64,000 bases of DNA, from assembly GCF_030124175.1 (NCBI RefSeq), contig NZ_JASKMT010000001.1, positions 248,001-312,000 on the forward strand, in the 5' to 3' direction. Source of the DNA: Streptomyces sp. 549. Its GTDB lineage: Bacteria > Actinomycetota > Actinomycetes > Streptomycetales > Streptomycetaceae. Below are positions 19,071 to 26,785 of the stretch, one piece after another. How positions within the stretch are numbered: the first letter of the stretch is position 1; each line of letters begins with the position of its first letter. The translations under genes and the position numbers were made by a program. The notes under the pieces are model-generated. The model was not told where the DNA came from, searched no databases, and saw nothing but the letters and a program-made list of their open reading frames with translations.

Positions 19071-20404
19071 TTGCCTGCCTTCATGGCGTCGACGAAGGCC
19101 TGCGGCTCGAGCTGTCCGTTGAACAGTTTCTGGATGTTGTCGAGCATCGGGGCGGCCTGGCGGCTGGGCAGGGCCTGGTCCCAGGAGAGGGTGAAGGCGG
19201 GGGCGTCGGTGACCATCGTGTACTGGAAGCGGGCGTACTCGGGTGCGCTGTGCTTGCCGAGCAGCTTCTCCGCACCCGCCGTGGCCGGGACGTCCCCGTT
19301 GTCGACCAGCTGCTCCGCGTACCAGTCGGTGCCGGCGAGCCGCAGGAACTCAAGGGCCGCCTCGCGGCGTTCGCCGGTCACCCGGGAGTTGACCGACCAG
19401 TAGTTGGTCGGGTTGCCGACGACGTTGGCCGGGTCCCCGGTGCCGCCGGGCACCTCGGGGAAGGTGGACCAGCCCAGGCCCTTCTCGGCGAACTCCGGCT
19501 GGTTGGCCTTCTGGTTGGAGTACTCCCAGCTGCCCATCAGGTGCATGGCCGCGCGGCCTTTGGCGAAGAGAGTGGAGGCGCCGTCGGCGGTGTAGTTGAC
19601 GGACTTGTAGTTGGTGCCGAACGCCCCCCGGTCCACCAGTTCCCTGACCAGTCCGGCGGCCTTGAGGACCGCCGGGTCGTCCCAGGCGCCGGAGTCGCCG
19701 TCCTGGATGCGCCGGAAGACCTCGTCACCGCCGGTGCGGTCCAGCAGGTACTCCAGCCACATCAGTTCGGTCCAGGCGTCGGAGCCGGCCAGCGCGAACG
19801 GGGTGACGCCCTCGTCCTTGAAGGTGTCGACCAGGTCCAGCAGGTCCTGCCACGAAGTGGGCGGCTCCGCCCCGGCCTTGTCGAAGACCTCCTTGTTGTG
19901 GAACAGCACCACGGGCTGCATGCCGCGCATCGGGGTGCCGTAGTAACGGCCCTCGACACGACCGGAGTCCAGGATGGACGGCACGAACGCCTGCTTGAGC
20001 TTGCTGTCCTTCTCCAGCACCGGGGTGAGATCGACGAGCATGTCCTTGGCCACGAAGTCGCTGATGCTGCCGCCGCCCCAGTTGAAGAAGACGTCAGGCG
20101 CGTTGGGCGTGCCCATCGCGCTGCGCATCTTGTCCTGGTAGCCCTCGCCGGGCACCTCGACAAGCTTCGCCTTGATGTCGGACGTCTCGTTGAAGCGCTC
20201 GACTGCCTTGCGCTGCACGGCCGTCGAGGCGTCCTGGTAGACCCACACCTCCAGGTCCCCGGCGGACTCCTCACCCGGTCCGCCGCTGCCGCAGGCGCCG
20301 AGGGTCGCGACGGCCATCACCGCGGCGGCCGTCCAGGTGAGCACGGTACGGCGGGTCCGCCGGCCGCGTGTTGGCGAGTGAGGACTCCGCACTGCTCTCT
20401 GCAT
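19067..20404 (-). CDS. Extracellular sugar-binding lipoprotein (family 1)
   Basis: A 445-residue solute-binding protein. A twin-arginine-containing signal (GRRTRRTVLTWTAAAVMAVA) ends in the lipobox TLGAC, so the mature protein is anchored at the outer membrane face by a lipidated cysteine. The rest follows the family 1 pattern: DLEVWVYQDAS start, KMRSAMGTPNAPDVFFNWGG, SWEYSNQ, and a C-terminal aromatic stretch. It delivers oligosaccharides, probably beta-glucosides or xylosides given the GH3 partner. It is first in its operon, with a clear promoter and a palindromic operator directly upstream. Confidence 0.9.
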   Translation of the reverse strand: MQRAVRSPHSPTRGRRTRRTVLTWTAAAVMAVATLGACGSGGPGEESAGDLEVWVYQDASTAVQRKAVERFNETSDIKAKLVEVPGEGYQDKMRSAMGTPNAPDVFFNWGGGSISDFVAKDMLVDLTPVLEKDSKLKQAFVPSILDSGRVEGRYYGTPMRGMQPVVLFHNKEVFDKAGAEPPTSWQDLLDLVDTFKDEGVTPFALAGSDAWTELMWLEYLLDRTGGDEVFRRIQDGDSGAWDDPAVLKAAGLVRELVDRGAFGTNYKSVNYTADGASTLFAKGRAAMHLMGSWEYSNQKANQPEFAEKGLGWSTFPEVPGGTGDPANVVGNPTNYWSVNSRVTGERREAALEFLRLAGTDWYAEQLVDNGDVPATAGAEKLLGKHSAPEYARFQYTMVTDAPAFTLSWDQALPSRQAAPMLDNIQKLFNGQLEPQAFVDAMKAGK

Positions 20405-20411
20405 GGCACAC

Positions 20412-20480
20412 CTTCCGGAAGCTTTCCGATAACTCTCGGTCTGATGCGTGGAAGTTACGGAGCCGAGGCGGACGTGTCAA
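20412..20480 (-). promoter_or_regulatory. Promoter and LacI-type operator of the sugar transport-GH3 operon
   Basis: Read on the minus strand, TTGACA (20475-20480) and TAACTT (20452-20457) are separated by 17 bp, a good -35/-10 pair. Downstream lie two overlapping dyads, CTTCCGGAAG (20412-20421) and CGGAA-GCT-TTCCG (20416-20428), between the expected transcription start and the ATG. CTTCCGGAAG recurs upstream of the LacI gene at 23463-23472. Confidence 0.7.
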
Positions 20481-20537
20481 CGGCTCTGACAAAAAGCGGC
20501 CCCCGCCACCCGGCCCATTACGGCCCCACTCCGGGTG

Positions 20538-20603
20538 ATGTAAAGAAACCTTGACATCGTGTCTGCTCTGCTTTACTTTCCGAGTGTCAAGTTTGTTTTA
20601 CAT
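20538..20603 (+). promoter_or_regulatory. Promoter bracketed by long inverted repeat
   Basis: TTGACA (20551-20556) and TACTTT (20574-20579) with a 17-bp spacer form a near-consensus promoter for the plus-strand cassette. Two 19-bp arms, 20538-20556 and 20585-20603, are inverted copies matching at 16 of 19 positions; the outer ATGTAAA and inner CTTGACA heptamers are exact. The left arm covers the -35 box and the right arm covers the start-site region, a layout suited to repression by the XRE protein of the same operon. Confidence 0.75.
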
Positions 20604-20613
20604 GGGAGATGTG

Positions 20614-21042
20614 ATGGCAGCTGAGGAGAAGCGGGCGTGGATCATGCTCGCGGTGACGGTCGCCGCCTACGCGGCGTACCTCGCGGTGGTCCTGGGCGGG
20701 GCGGCGGGTGGCCCACTGGCCGAGGCGTCCTACGCGGCGGCGCTGCTGTGGACGATCGGCGCGTCGGTCGCCGCGGCGATCGTGCTGAACGTGGTGCTCG
20801 GTGTGGACTCACCCGCCCGGACCGAGCGGCCGGACGAACGCGACCGGGAGATCCACCGGTTCGGCGAGTACACCGGGCAGTCGATGCTCGTGGTCGGCGG
20901 GATCGCCGGGCTGGTCCTGGCGATGGCCGAGGTGGCGCACTTCTGGATCGCCAACGCTCTCTTCCTCGCCTTCGTGCTCTCCGCGGTCACCGGCGCGACC
21001 GCGAAGGTCGCCGCCTACCGCCAGGGCTCCCCGACGTGCTGA
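20614..21042 (+). CDS. Four-helix integral membrane protein
   Basis: A 142-residue protein, ATG 20614 behind GGGAG. Four hydrophobic segments are visible: [57 protein letters not shown] and [18 protein letters not shown] polar loop rich in acidic and basic residues ([19 protein letters not shown]) separates helices 2 and 3. Genes of this type commonly precede a small XRE regulator, as here. Its stop overlaps the regulator start. The function is unknown; a membrane partner or sensor for the regulator is one possibility. Confidence 0.8.
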   Translation: MAAEEKRAWIMLAVTVAAYAAYLAVVLGGAAGGPLAEASYAAALLWTIGASVAAAIVLNVVLGVDSPARTERPDERDREIHRFGEYTGQSMLVVGGIAGLVLAMAEVAHFWIANALFLAFVLSAVTGATAKVAAYRQGSPTC

Positions 21043-21269
21043 AACCGACCCGCGTCACCAACTCCATCAAGGCCCTCCGCTTCACCCACGGCGGCATGAC
21101 CCAGGCCGAGCTGGCCGAACGGGTCGGCGTGACCCGGCAGACCGTGATCGCCGTCGAGCGGGGCCGCTACTCGCCCTCACTGGAGATGGCCTTCCAGATC
21201 GCCGGCGTGTTCGGCGTGCCGCTCACCGACGTGTTCCACTACCCCGACAGCGAGGAAGACGCCCGATGA
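21036..21269 (+). CDS. Small XRE-family helix-turn-helix regulator
   Basis: A 77-residue protein, GTG start 21036, overlapping the preceding gene by 7 bp. Nearly the whole protein is one Cro/C1-type helix-turn-helix: [50 protein letters not shown] (shown in parts: helix 2 [12 protein letters not shown], helix 3 [12 protein letters not shown]). There is no sensor domain, as in the short YgzD-like regulators. It ends by overlapping the oxidoreductase start (ATGA). The inverted repeat at the operon promoter is its likely binding site. Confidence 0.88.
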   Translation: MLKPTRVTNSIKALRFTHGGMTQAELAERVGVTRQTVIAVERGRYSPSLEMAFQIAGVFGVPLTDVFHYPDSEEDAR

Positions 21270-22234
21270 GAGCCATCGTGCAGGACAGTTACGGAACCGC
21301 CGACGTCCTACGGTTGTGCGAGGTGGAGCGGCCCGAGCCCGGGGACGGCGAGGTGCTGCTTCGGGTCGCCGCCGCGGGTGTCGACCCCGGCGTGGTGCAC
21401 CTGATGACCGGCCTGCCCTATCCGCTGCGCCTGGCCGGCTACGGACTGCGCCGGCCCCGCACCCGCCCCGGTATGGACGTCGCCGGGCGCGTCGAGGCGG
21501 TCGGCGCGGGCGTCACCCGGTTCCGGCCGGGCGACGAGGTGTTCGGCATCGGCAAGGGCACCTTCGCCGAGTACGCGTGCGCCGAACAGGGCAAACTCGC
21601 CATCAGACCACCGTCGTTGACACCCGCGCAGGCCGCGGCGCTGGCGATCTCCGGCCTCACCGCCCTGCAGGGCGTACGTGACAAGGGAGGGGCGTGCGAC
21701 GGCCGTCGGGTGCTGGTCGTCGGTGCGGCGGGCGGCGTCGGCAGCTACGCGGTGCAGATCGCCAAGGCGCTCGGCGCGGAGGTCACCGGCGTGTGCAGCA
21801 CCGACGCGACGGACCTCGTCGCCTCGCTGGGCGCGGACCACGTCGTCGACCGCACCCGCGAGGACTTCACGGCCTCCGGCCGTCGCCACGACACGATCGT
21901 GGACACCGCGAGCGCGCTCCCGCTGGGTCGGCTGCGCCGCGTCCTCACCCCGAGGGGCACGCTGGTCATCGTCGGGGCCGAGGGCGGCGGGCGGTGGCTG
22001 GGCGGCCTGGACCGGCAGCTCAGGGCGCTGCTGCTGAACCCGCTTGTCGGGCAGCGGCTGTGCCCGCTCGTCTCCTCCGAGAACAGCGCCGACCTGGAAG
22101 CCCTCAGCGCGCTCGTCGAGGCCGGCAGCCTGCGCCCGGTCATCGAGCGGACCTACGCGCTCGACGACGCGGCGGACGCCGTCCGCCAGGTGGCGCGGGG
22201 CCGGGCCCGCGGCAAGGTGGTGCTGACCGTGTAG
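21266..22234 (+). CDS. NAD(P)-dependent zinc-free MDR oxidoreductase (quinone reductase-like)
   Basis: A 322-residue medium-chain dehydrogenase/reductase. The N-terminal GroES-like domain reads [17 protein letters not shown] with [19 protein letters not shown]. The cofactor domain has [25 protein letters not shown] (AAGGVGS near residues 153-159). The structural and catalytic zinc cysteines of true alcohol dehydrogenases are missing, which points to a quinone oxidoreductase or enoyl reductase. It is translationally coupled to the XRE gene and closes the three-gene cassette. Confidence 0.88.
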   Translation: MRAIVQDSYGTADVLRLCEVERPEPGDGEVLLRVAAAGVDPGVVHLMTGLPYPLRLAGYGLRRPRTRPGMDVAGRVEAVGAGVTRFRPGDEVFGIGKGTFAEYACAEQGKLAIRPPSLTPAQAAALAISGLTALQGVRDKGGACDGRRVLVVGAAGGVGSYAVQIAKALGAEVTGVCSTDATDLVASLGADHVVDRTREDFTASGRRHDTIVDTASALPLGRLRRVLTPRGTLVIVGAEGGGRWLGGLDRQLRALLLNPLVGQRLCPLVSSENSADLEALSALVEAGSLRPVIERTYALDDAADAVRQVARGRARGKVVLTV

Positions 22235-22243
22235 GGCCCCTGC

Positions 22244-22271
22244 CACCGCCCCCGCCCTCAGCGGCGGGGCG
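22244..22271. terminator. Hairpin terminator between convergent genes
   Basis: CCGCCCCCGCC and GGCGGGGCGG pair around a short loop, with one bulged base. They lie directly after the oxidoreductase stop and overlap the last codons of the LacI gene, so one hairpin can serve both strands. Confidence 0.6.
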
Positions 22272-23304
22272 GCGCGGTGCTGGACCGAACGACCAGTTCG
22301 GTGGCGAGTTCGACCCGCGGCGAGTCGATCTCCTCGCCCCCGGCCAGCCGCAGCACCGTGCGCGCCGCCACCTTGCCCATCTCCACCAGAGGTTGCCGGA
22401 CCGTGGTGAGCGGCGGCGCCGACCAGCGCACCTCGGGCAGGTCGTCGAATCCGACGATGCTCACGTCCTCCGGAACCCGCATGCCGCGCCGCCGCAGCGC
22501 CTCGATGGCGCCCAGCGCCATCTGGTCGCTGGAGGCGAAGATCGCGGTGGGCGGCTCGTCGAGGTCCATCAGGCGTCCGCAGCCGACGAACCCGGACTCG
22601 TGGTAGAAGTCGCCGTCCACCACCAGCCGGTCGTCCACCGCCGTGCCGGCCGCCTCCAGTGCGGCCCGGTAGCCGTCCAGCCGGGCCCGGCTGCACAGCA
22701 GCCGGGCCGGACCGGCGACGAACCCGATACGCCGGTGGCCCAGTCGCAGCAGGTGCTCGGTGGCCGCCATGCCGCCGGCCCAGTTGGTCGCGCCCACCGT
22801 GGGCGCGGCCAGCAGCGGCGCCCCGGCCGGGTCCACCACGACCAGCGGTACGCCCAGGCGGTGCAGTTCCTCGTGCAGCACGGGTTCCAGCACCGACGTC
22901 ACCAGGATCACCCCGCCGGACGCCCTGGCCCGCAGGTTCCGCATCCAGGTGCGGGCCGAGCCCTCCCGGTCGTGGATGGCCGAGACGACCGTGCCGCAGC
23001 CGGCGTTGTGCGTGGTCTCCTCCACCCCGCGGATGATCTCCACCGCCCACGGGCTGTCGAGGTCGTTGAACACCAGGTCGATCAGCGCCGCCCGGTCGGC
23101 GGTGGCCGGTGAGCGGCGCCGGTAGCCGTGCCGCTGCAGCAGTTCCTCGACCCGGGCGCGCGTCGCCGGCGCGACGTCGGTCCGGTTGTTCACCACACGC
23201 GAGACCGTGGGCACCGAGACCCCGGCCTCCTGGGCGATCGCCGCGATGGTGACCCGCTGCTCGGCTGCCTGCTCGACCGTGCCGCCCGTCCCGCCGTCTG
23301 CCAT
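22258..23304 (-). CDS. LacI-family transcriptional repressor
   Basis: A 348-residue protein from ATG 23304; an upstream in-frame start adds 26 non-conserved residues. Residues ~18-70 are the LacI headpiece, VTIAAIAQEAGVSVPTVSRVVNNR, followed by the hinge VEELLQRHGYRR. The periplasmic-binding-protein-like effector domain includes LIDLVFNDLDSPWAVEII, HRRIGFVAGPA and SIVGFDDLPEVRWSAPPLTTVRQP. It sits beyond the three-gene cassette from the GH3 transport operon. The shared CTTCCGGAAG palindrome makes that operon its probable target, with a released sugar as the likely inducer. Confidence 0.92.
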   Translation of the reverse strand: MADGGTGGTVEQAAEQRVTIAAIAQEAGVSVPTVSRVVNNRTDVAPATRARVEELLQRHGYRRRSPATADRAALIDLVFNDLDSPWAVEIIRGVEETTHNAGCGTVVSAIHDREGSARTWMRNLRARASGGVILVTSVLEPVLHEELHRLGVPLVVVDPAGAPLLAAPTVGATNWAGGMAATEHLLRLGHRRIGFVAGPARLLCSRARLDGYRAALEAAGTAVDDRLVVDGDFYHESGFVGCGRLMDLDEPPTAIFASSDQMALGAIEALRRRGMRVPEDVSIVGFDDLPEVRWSAPPLTTVRQPLVEMGKVAARTVLRLAGGEEIDSPRVELATELVVRSSTAPPRR

Positions 23305-23407
23305 GCGCTGCTGCCTCTTTCCGTGTGCCTCGACCGCTGTCCGGCCCTGCCCGCTCCCCCGCCGGCCGTCCGCGTCAACCACACAGGTGGCTGGCGGGTC
23401 CCGGCAC

Positions 23408-23472
23408 GGGAAGCGCTCCCGGACCGGACGAGTCTCCCCCAGGACCGGAACTTCTCGCCATTCTTCCGGAAG
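23408..23472. promoter_or_regulatory. Candidate LacI operators upstream of the repressor gene
   Basis: GGGAAGCGCTCCC (23408-23420) is a near-perfect dyad centred on AGCGCT, similar to CebR-type sites. CTTCCGGAAG (23463-23472) is a perfect palindrome identical to the one in the sugar operon promoter at 20412. The remainder of 23305-23564 holds no gene. Confidence 0.5.
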
Positions 23473-23564
23473 GACGGCCGTACCGGCAGCCGCCCCGGCC
23501 GGGCGCGCCGTGGAACCGCTGCCCGCGCCACGGAACCGCTGCCCGCGCCCGGCCCGGAACCGGC

Positions 23565-24284
23565 TCAGCCCAGTTCCCCGCGGCCCCCGTCACCGTGCAG
23601 CCGACCGTGGCCGCTGCGGCCCGGCAGGTTGCCGGGCCCGTCCTCTCGCCCGCGCTTCCCCGAGCCGCCGAGCGGCTTGCGTTCGACGCTCACCCCGCCC
23701 CAGAAGGCGAAGCCGGTCACCCGGACACGCACCGCCCCGGGAACGCCGTCGCCGGTCGCCGACTGGTCGAAGCCGCCCATGATCCCGATGCCCTCCACGA
23801 CGACCTCGGCGTCCTCCGGCACGAGGACCTCCACCCCGCCCATGACGGCGGTCGCACGGATGACGATCTCCCGGTCCTCGAAGCGGGCCTGCCGCAGGTC
23901 GATCGACGCGCCGCCCCAGAAGGCCAGGCAGGTGAAGGCCCGGGGCGCCGTCCAGCGCCCCTTGCGGACGAAGCCGCTCATGACGGCCACCCCGCCCCTG
24001 GAGGAAGCCGTGCCACCGAATCGGTCCGCCCAGGCGGCGGTGCCGCTCCGTACCGGCGACCGCTCGGCGGGGGCGGCCGGGCCGGCCGGAACCGTGCCGG
24101 ACGGGGGCAGGTCCCGCACCAGCGGCGTCAACTCGCCGCGGGTCCGCGCGCCGTAGACCGCCTCCAGGCGCTCCTCGAATTCAGCGGTGTTGAGGCGCCC
24201 TTCGGCGAAGGCCTCCCGCAACGCCTCCGCCACCTGATCACGTTCGGCGTCCGAGGCCCGCATCTCGGGCAGCTCACTCGTCAT
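23565..24284 (-). CDS. DUF1707 / cell-wall-active antibiotic response-like protein
   Basis: A 239-residue soluble protein. Residues ~8-60 are the DUF1707 domain (MRASDAERDQVAEALREAFA then GRLNTAEFEERLEAVYGART), the small domain common at actinobacterial N-termini. The second half has the repeated strand pattern of LiaF/DUF2154-like domains: AFTCLAFWGGASIDLRQARF, ATAVMGGVEVLVPEDAEVV and IGIMGGFDQS. The family is associated with envelope stress responses, but its molecular action is unknown. It is divergent from the gene at 24398 and has a disordered Gly/Arg-rich tail. Confidence 0.85.
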   Translation of the reverse strand: MTSELPEMRASDAERDQVAEALREAFAEGRLNTAEFEERLEAVYGARTRGELTPLVRDLPPSGTVPAGPAAPAERSPVRSGTAAWADRFGGTASSRGGVAVMSGFVRKGRWTAPRAFTCLAFWGGASIDLRQARFEDREIVIRATAVMGGVEVLVPEDAEVVVEGIGIMGGFDQSATGDGVPGAVRVRVTGFAFWGGVSVERKPLGGSGKRGREDGPGNLPGRSGHGRLHGDGGRGELG

Positions 24285-24397
24285 GCGGGAAGACTACGCA
24301 GCGCGCCCCTTCGCTGCGAACCCCGTGTCGCGCGGCATGCGCTAGCCTCGTCGCACAGCCCGGCCACGGGACCGGACCGCACAGGGGGGAGGCAGCC

Positions 24398-24712
24398 GTG
24401 TCCGCACCGGCACGCAGGCTCGCCGCCCTCACCGCGCACATTCTCGTGCTGCTCCTCCTGCTCACCGACGTGCTCGTCGGCCCGGTGGGCCTGGCCGGAG
24501 CCGTCGCGCTGGCCGCCGCGGCACTGGCGGCCCTGCCGCTGCTGTGCGCGGCACTCGCCGGGCACCGGGCGGCTGCGAACGTCCCGGCCCGGGTACGGAC
24601 CACGCTGCGGGACCGCGCGGTCCGCTGTGCCTTCCTCCCCCAGCGCGACCCGGACGCGGCGGGCCGTCCCCGCCCGCGTGCTCCCGGACTCCGCCTCCCG
24701 GCGGTCGCGTAA
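24398..24712 (+). CDS. Small membrane protein preceding yidC-like gene (DUF6412-like)
   Basis: A 104-residue protein, GTG 24398 behind GGGGGGAGG. Two hydrophobic helices (LTAHILVLLLLLTDVLVGPV and AVALAAAALAALPLLCAALA) precede a basic Arg/Pro-rich cytoplasmic tail with RTTLRDRAVRCAFLPQRDPDA. It lies 133 bp upstream of the YidC-like gene on the same strand. In actinomycetes such small proteins regularly accompany a second YidC. The individual function is unknown. Confidence 0.75.
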   Translation: MSAPARRLAALTAHILVLLLLLTDVLVGPVGLAGAVALAAAALAALPLLCAALAGHRAAANVPARVRTTLRDRAVRCAFLPQRDPDAAGRPRPRAPGLRLPAVA

Positions 24713-24845
24713 CCGCACCGGCCCGCTCCGGCGAGCGATCCGCTCGCCGCCCGGCCGGTCCGCGCACCCGCGCGACTCGCCGCACCGCTCCCGACCCCCG
24801 GAACCCACCCTTCCGGCTGGACACGCGTTGTGCGGAGGACCGACC

Positions 24846-25520
24846 ATGTCCGTTCTTGATTCCCTGAGTGCGCTGCTGACGCACCTCTCCGACCTGCTGA
24901 GGCCGCTGTTCGGCGGCTCGGCGACGGCTGCCGCCGTGGTCGCCATGACCCTCGCGGTGCGGCTGCTGCTGCATCCCCTGGCCCGGGCGGCGGCCCGCGG
25001 CGAACGCGCCCGGGCAGCGCTGGCACCCCAGCTGGCGAAGATCCACGACCGGCACCGCGGCGATCCGCAGCGCATACAGCGCGCGACGGCCGCGCTCTAC
25101 GCCGAGTCCGGCTCCTCACCACTGGCGGGGTGCCTGCCGACGCTGCTGCAACTCCCGGTGTTCCTGGTGCTCTACCAGCTGTTCACCCGCGACGGATCGG
25201 AGCTGCTGGACCACACGCTGCTCGGCGCGCCGCTCGGGGACGGCTTCGCGGCGGCTCTCGCCGACGGGGGCCTGCTGGGCCCGGCGGGCCTCGTCCATCT
25301 GGCCCTGTTCGCCGTGCTCGCCGCCGTCGGCACCTGGTCGTTCCTCCAGGCCCGGCGCCGGGCGCGGCTGACGGGCACGCAGCCGCAGGGTGTGCTGCGG
25401 CTGCTGCCGCTGCTGTCGTACGGGACCATGGTGACGGCCGCCGTGGTACCGCTGGCCGCCGGTCTCTACCTGGCCACCAGCACCGCCTGGACCACGGCCG
25501 AACGGGCGCTGCTGCTGTGA
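24846..25520 (+). CDS. YidC/Oxa1-family membrane protein insertase (short paralogue)
   Basis: A 224-residue polytopic membrane protein, ATG 24846 behind GGAGG. It matches the conserved YidC core: helix 1 VAMTLAVRLLLHPLARAA with the groove arginine, the cytoplasmic hairpin RAALAPQLAKIHDRHRGDP and ALYAESGSSPLAGCLPTLLQLPVFLVLYQLF, then three more helices. It lacks the long N-terminal region and basic C-terminal tail of the housekeeping YidC next to rpmH/rnpA, so it is probably an accessory insertase. It converges on the ols operon. Confidence 0.9.
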   Translation: MSVLDSLSALLTHLSDLLRPLFGGSATAAAVVAMTLAVRLLLHPLARAAARGERARAALAPQLAKIHDRHRGDPQRIQRATAALYAESGSSPLAGCLPTLLQLPVFLVLYQLFTRDGSELLDHTLLGAPLGDGFAAALADGGLLGPAGLVHLALFAVLAAVGTWSFLQARRRARLTGTQPQGVLRLLPLLSYGTMVTAAVVPLAAGLYLATSTAWTTAERALLL

Positions 25521-25575
25521 CGGCGCGCGGCGCGGCGGGCCCTCGGGGCCGGCGGCAGGGGCCCGGTCCGGTTGC

Positions 25576-25893
25576 TCAGGTGCCGGCGCGCAGCAGCGGC
25601 TCGGCGAGCGCGACCACACCGATCCCGCAGGCCAGCACCGCGGTGGCCAGCCGGGTGCGGCCGCGCCGGCTCAGCACCAGCGCCGTTCCGGAGAGCACCA
25701 GCGCCACACCGTAGAGACCGACGGTCAGCAGGGAGGGTTCCAGGGCGAGGCGCACCACCATCACCACCGCGACCGCGGCCGTCACGACCGCAGCGGCGAC
25801 CGCACGGACGAGCCGTGCCTGACGTGGCGTCAGCGCCGACCGCCGGCCCGGTTGGCGCGGGGATGTCGTTGGTTCCTCACCGAGTGCCGTCAT
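25576..25893 (-). CDS. Three-helix membrane protein, third gene of the ols operon
   Basis: A 105-residue protein starting at ATG 25893, whose first 17 bp overlap the end of the acyltransferase gene, implying translational coupling. The N-terminus is polar (PTTSPRQPGRRSALTPRQ). Three hydrophobic segments follow: AVAAAVVTAAVAVVMVVRLAL, LLTVGLYGVALVLSGTALVL and LATAVLACGIGVVALAEPLL. No family is recognised. The position suggests a part in membrane lipid metabolism, without direct evidence. Confidence 0.7.
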   Translation of the reverse strand: MTALGEEPTTSPRQPGRRSALTPRQARLVRAVAAAVVTAAVAVVMVVRLALEPSLLTVGLYGVALVLSGTALVLSRRGRTRLATAVLACGIGVVALAEPLLRAGT

Positions 25894-26785
25894 GGCTCTG
25901 GAGCGTAATCCGTCGCCCTTCGGCCCGGTGCGGCGGCCCGACCTCCGCGCCGGGCCAGGTCACGGCGCCCTGCACCGCCCCGGCCAGCGCCCGCCGGTCG
26001 GGGTGGCTGCCGCTCGGCAGGGCGGGCAGCACGCTCACCTCGGCGACGAGTCCGCGCGCGGACACCACACGCCGCACGGAGGCCGCGAGCGTGTCCTCGC
26101 CGACGAACGCGGCGACGGTGGTGGGGAGGGGCGGGCCGCACAGCACGGCGGAGACCGTGGTGGGGGCCGTCGAGAGCAGTCGGTAGCGGATGCGGACCGG
26201 CTGCACGGCCGTCCCGGCGTCCAGCGCCGCCTGGAACACGGCCGGGCGGAACCGGCCCAGTCCGCGTCCGCACCAGGTGCCCGCCTCGGGAAAGGCGACC
26301 ACCGTGGAGCCGTCCCGCAGCGCCGCGGACAGTTCGGACACGGTGTGCGGCAGGGCGCGCAGGCGCTCACGGTCGATGAACAGGGTGCCGCCGAGGCGCG
26401 CCAGCGAGCCGAGCACCGGGTAGCGGGACACCTCGGCCTTGGCCAGGGTTCGGCCCGGTTTGACGGCGGCGAGCAGCGGCACGTCCAGCCAGGAGATGTG
26501 GTTGGCGACGACCAGCACCGGCCCGGGTGCCGCACTGCCGGTCAGGTGGACCCGCACCCCCAGGGCCGTCGTCAACGTGAGGACCCAGCGCCGCACCAGG
26601 TGTTCCCGTCGGATGGACGGCAGGCGCCGGACGAAGGGGACGGCGAGCACGCCGCAGAGCAGCACGGCCAGGGCCGCGACGAGCCGGAGCGCCTGCCGGC
26701 AGGCCCCCACGGTGGGTACTTCGGCGGGCAGGCAGCGCTCGGTGGTGCAGGGCGCCGCGGGCAGCCAGGGCGGGCGGCCGGTCAT
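25877..26785 (-). CDS. olsA: Lyso-ornithine lipid O-acyltransferase (PlsC family)
   Basis: A 302-residue 1-acylglycerol-3-phosphate acyltransferase-like protein with a hydrophobic N-terminal anchor (LRLVAALAVLLCGVLAVPFV). Motif I NHISWLDVPLL gives the H-x4-D catalytic pair, and motif III VVAFPEAGTWCG binds the acceptor. Its ATG overlaps the stop of the GNAT gene by one base (TGATG). PlsC proteins paired this way with an OlsB-type N-acyltransferase add the second fatty acid to lyso-ornithine lipid, a phosphorus-free membrane lipid. It could instead act on lysophosphatidic acid, but the pairing favours OlsA. Confidence 0.82.
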   Translation of the reverse strand: MTGRPPWLPAAPCTTERCLPAEVPTVGACRQALRLVAALAVLLCGVLAVPFVRRLPSIRREHLVRRWVLTLTTALGVRVHLTGSAAPGPVLVVANHISWLDVPLLAAVKPGRTLAKAEVSRYPVLGSLARLGGTLFIDRERLRALPHTVSELSAALRDGSTVVAFPEAGTWCGRGLGRFRPAVFQAALDAGTAVQPVRIRYRLLSTAPTTVSAVLCGPPLPTTVAAFVGEDTLAASVRRVVSARGLVAEVSVLPALPSGSHPDRRALAGAVQGAVTWPGAEVGPPHRAEGRRITLQSHDGTR

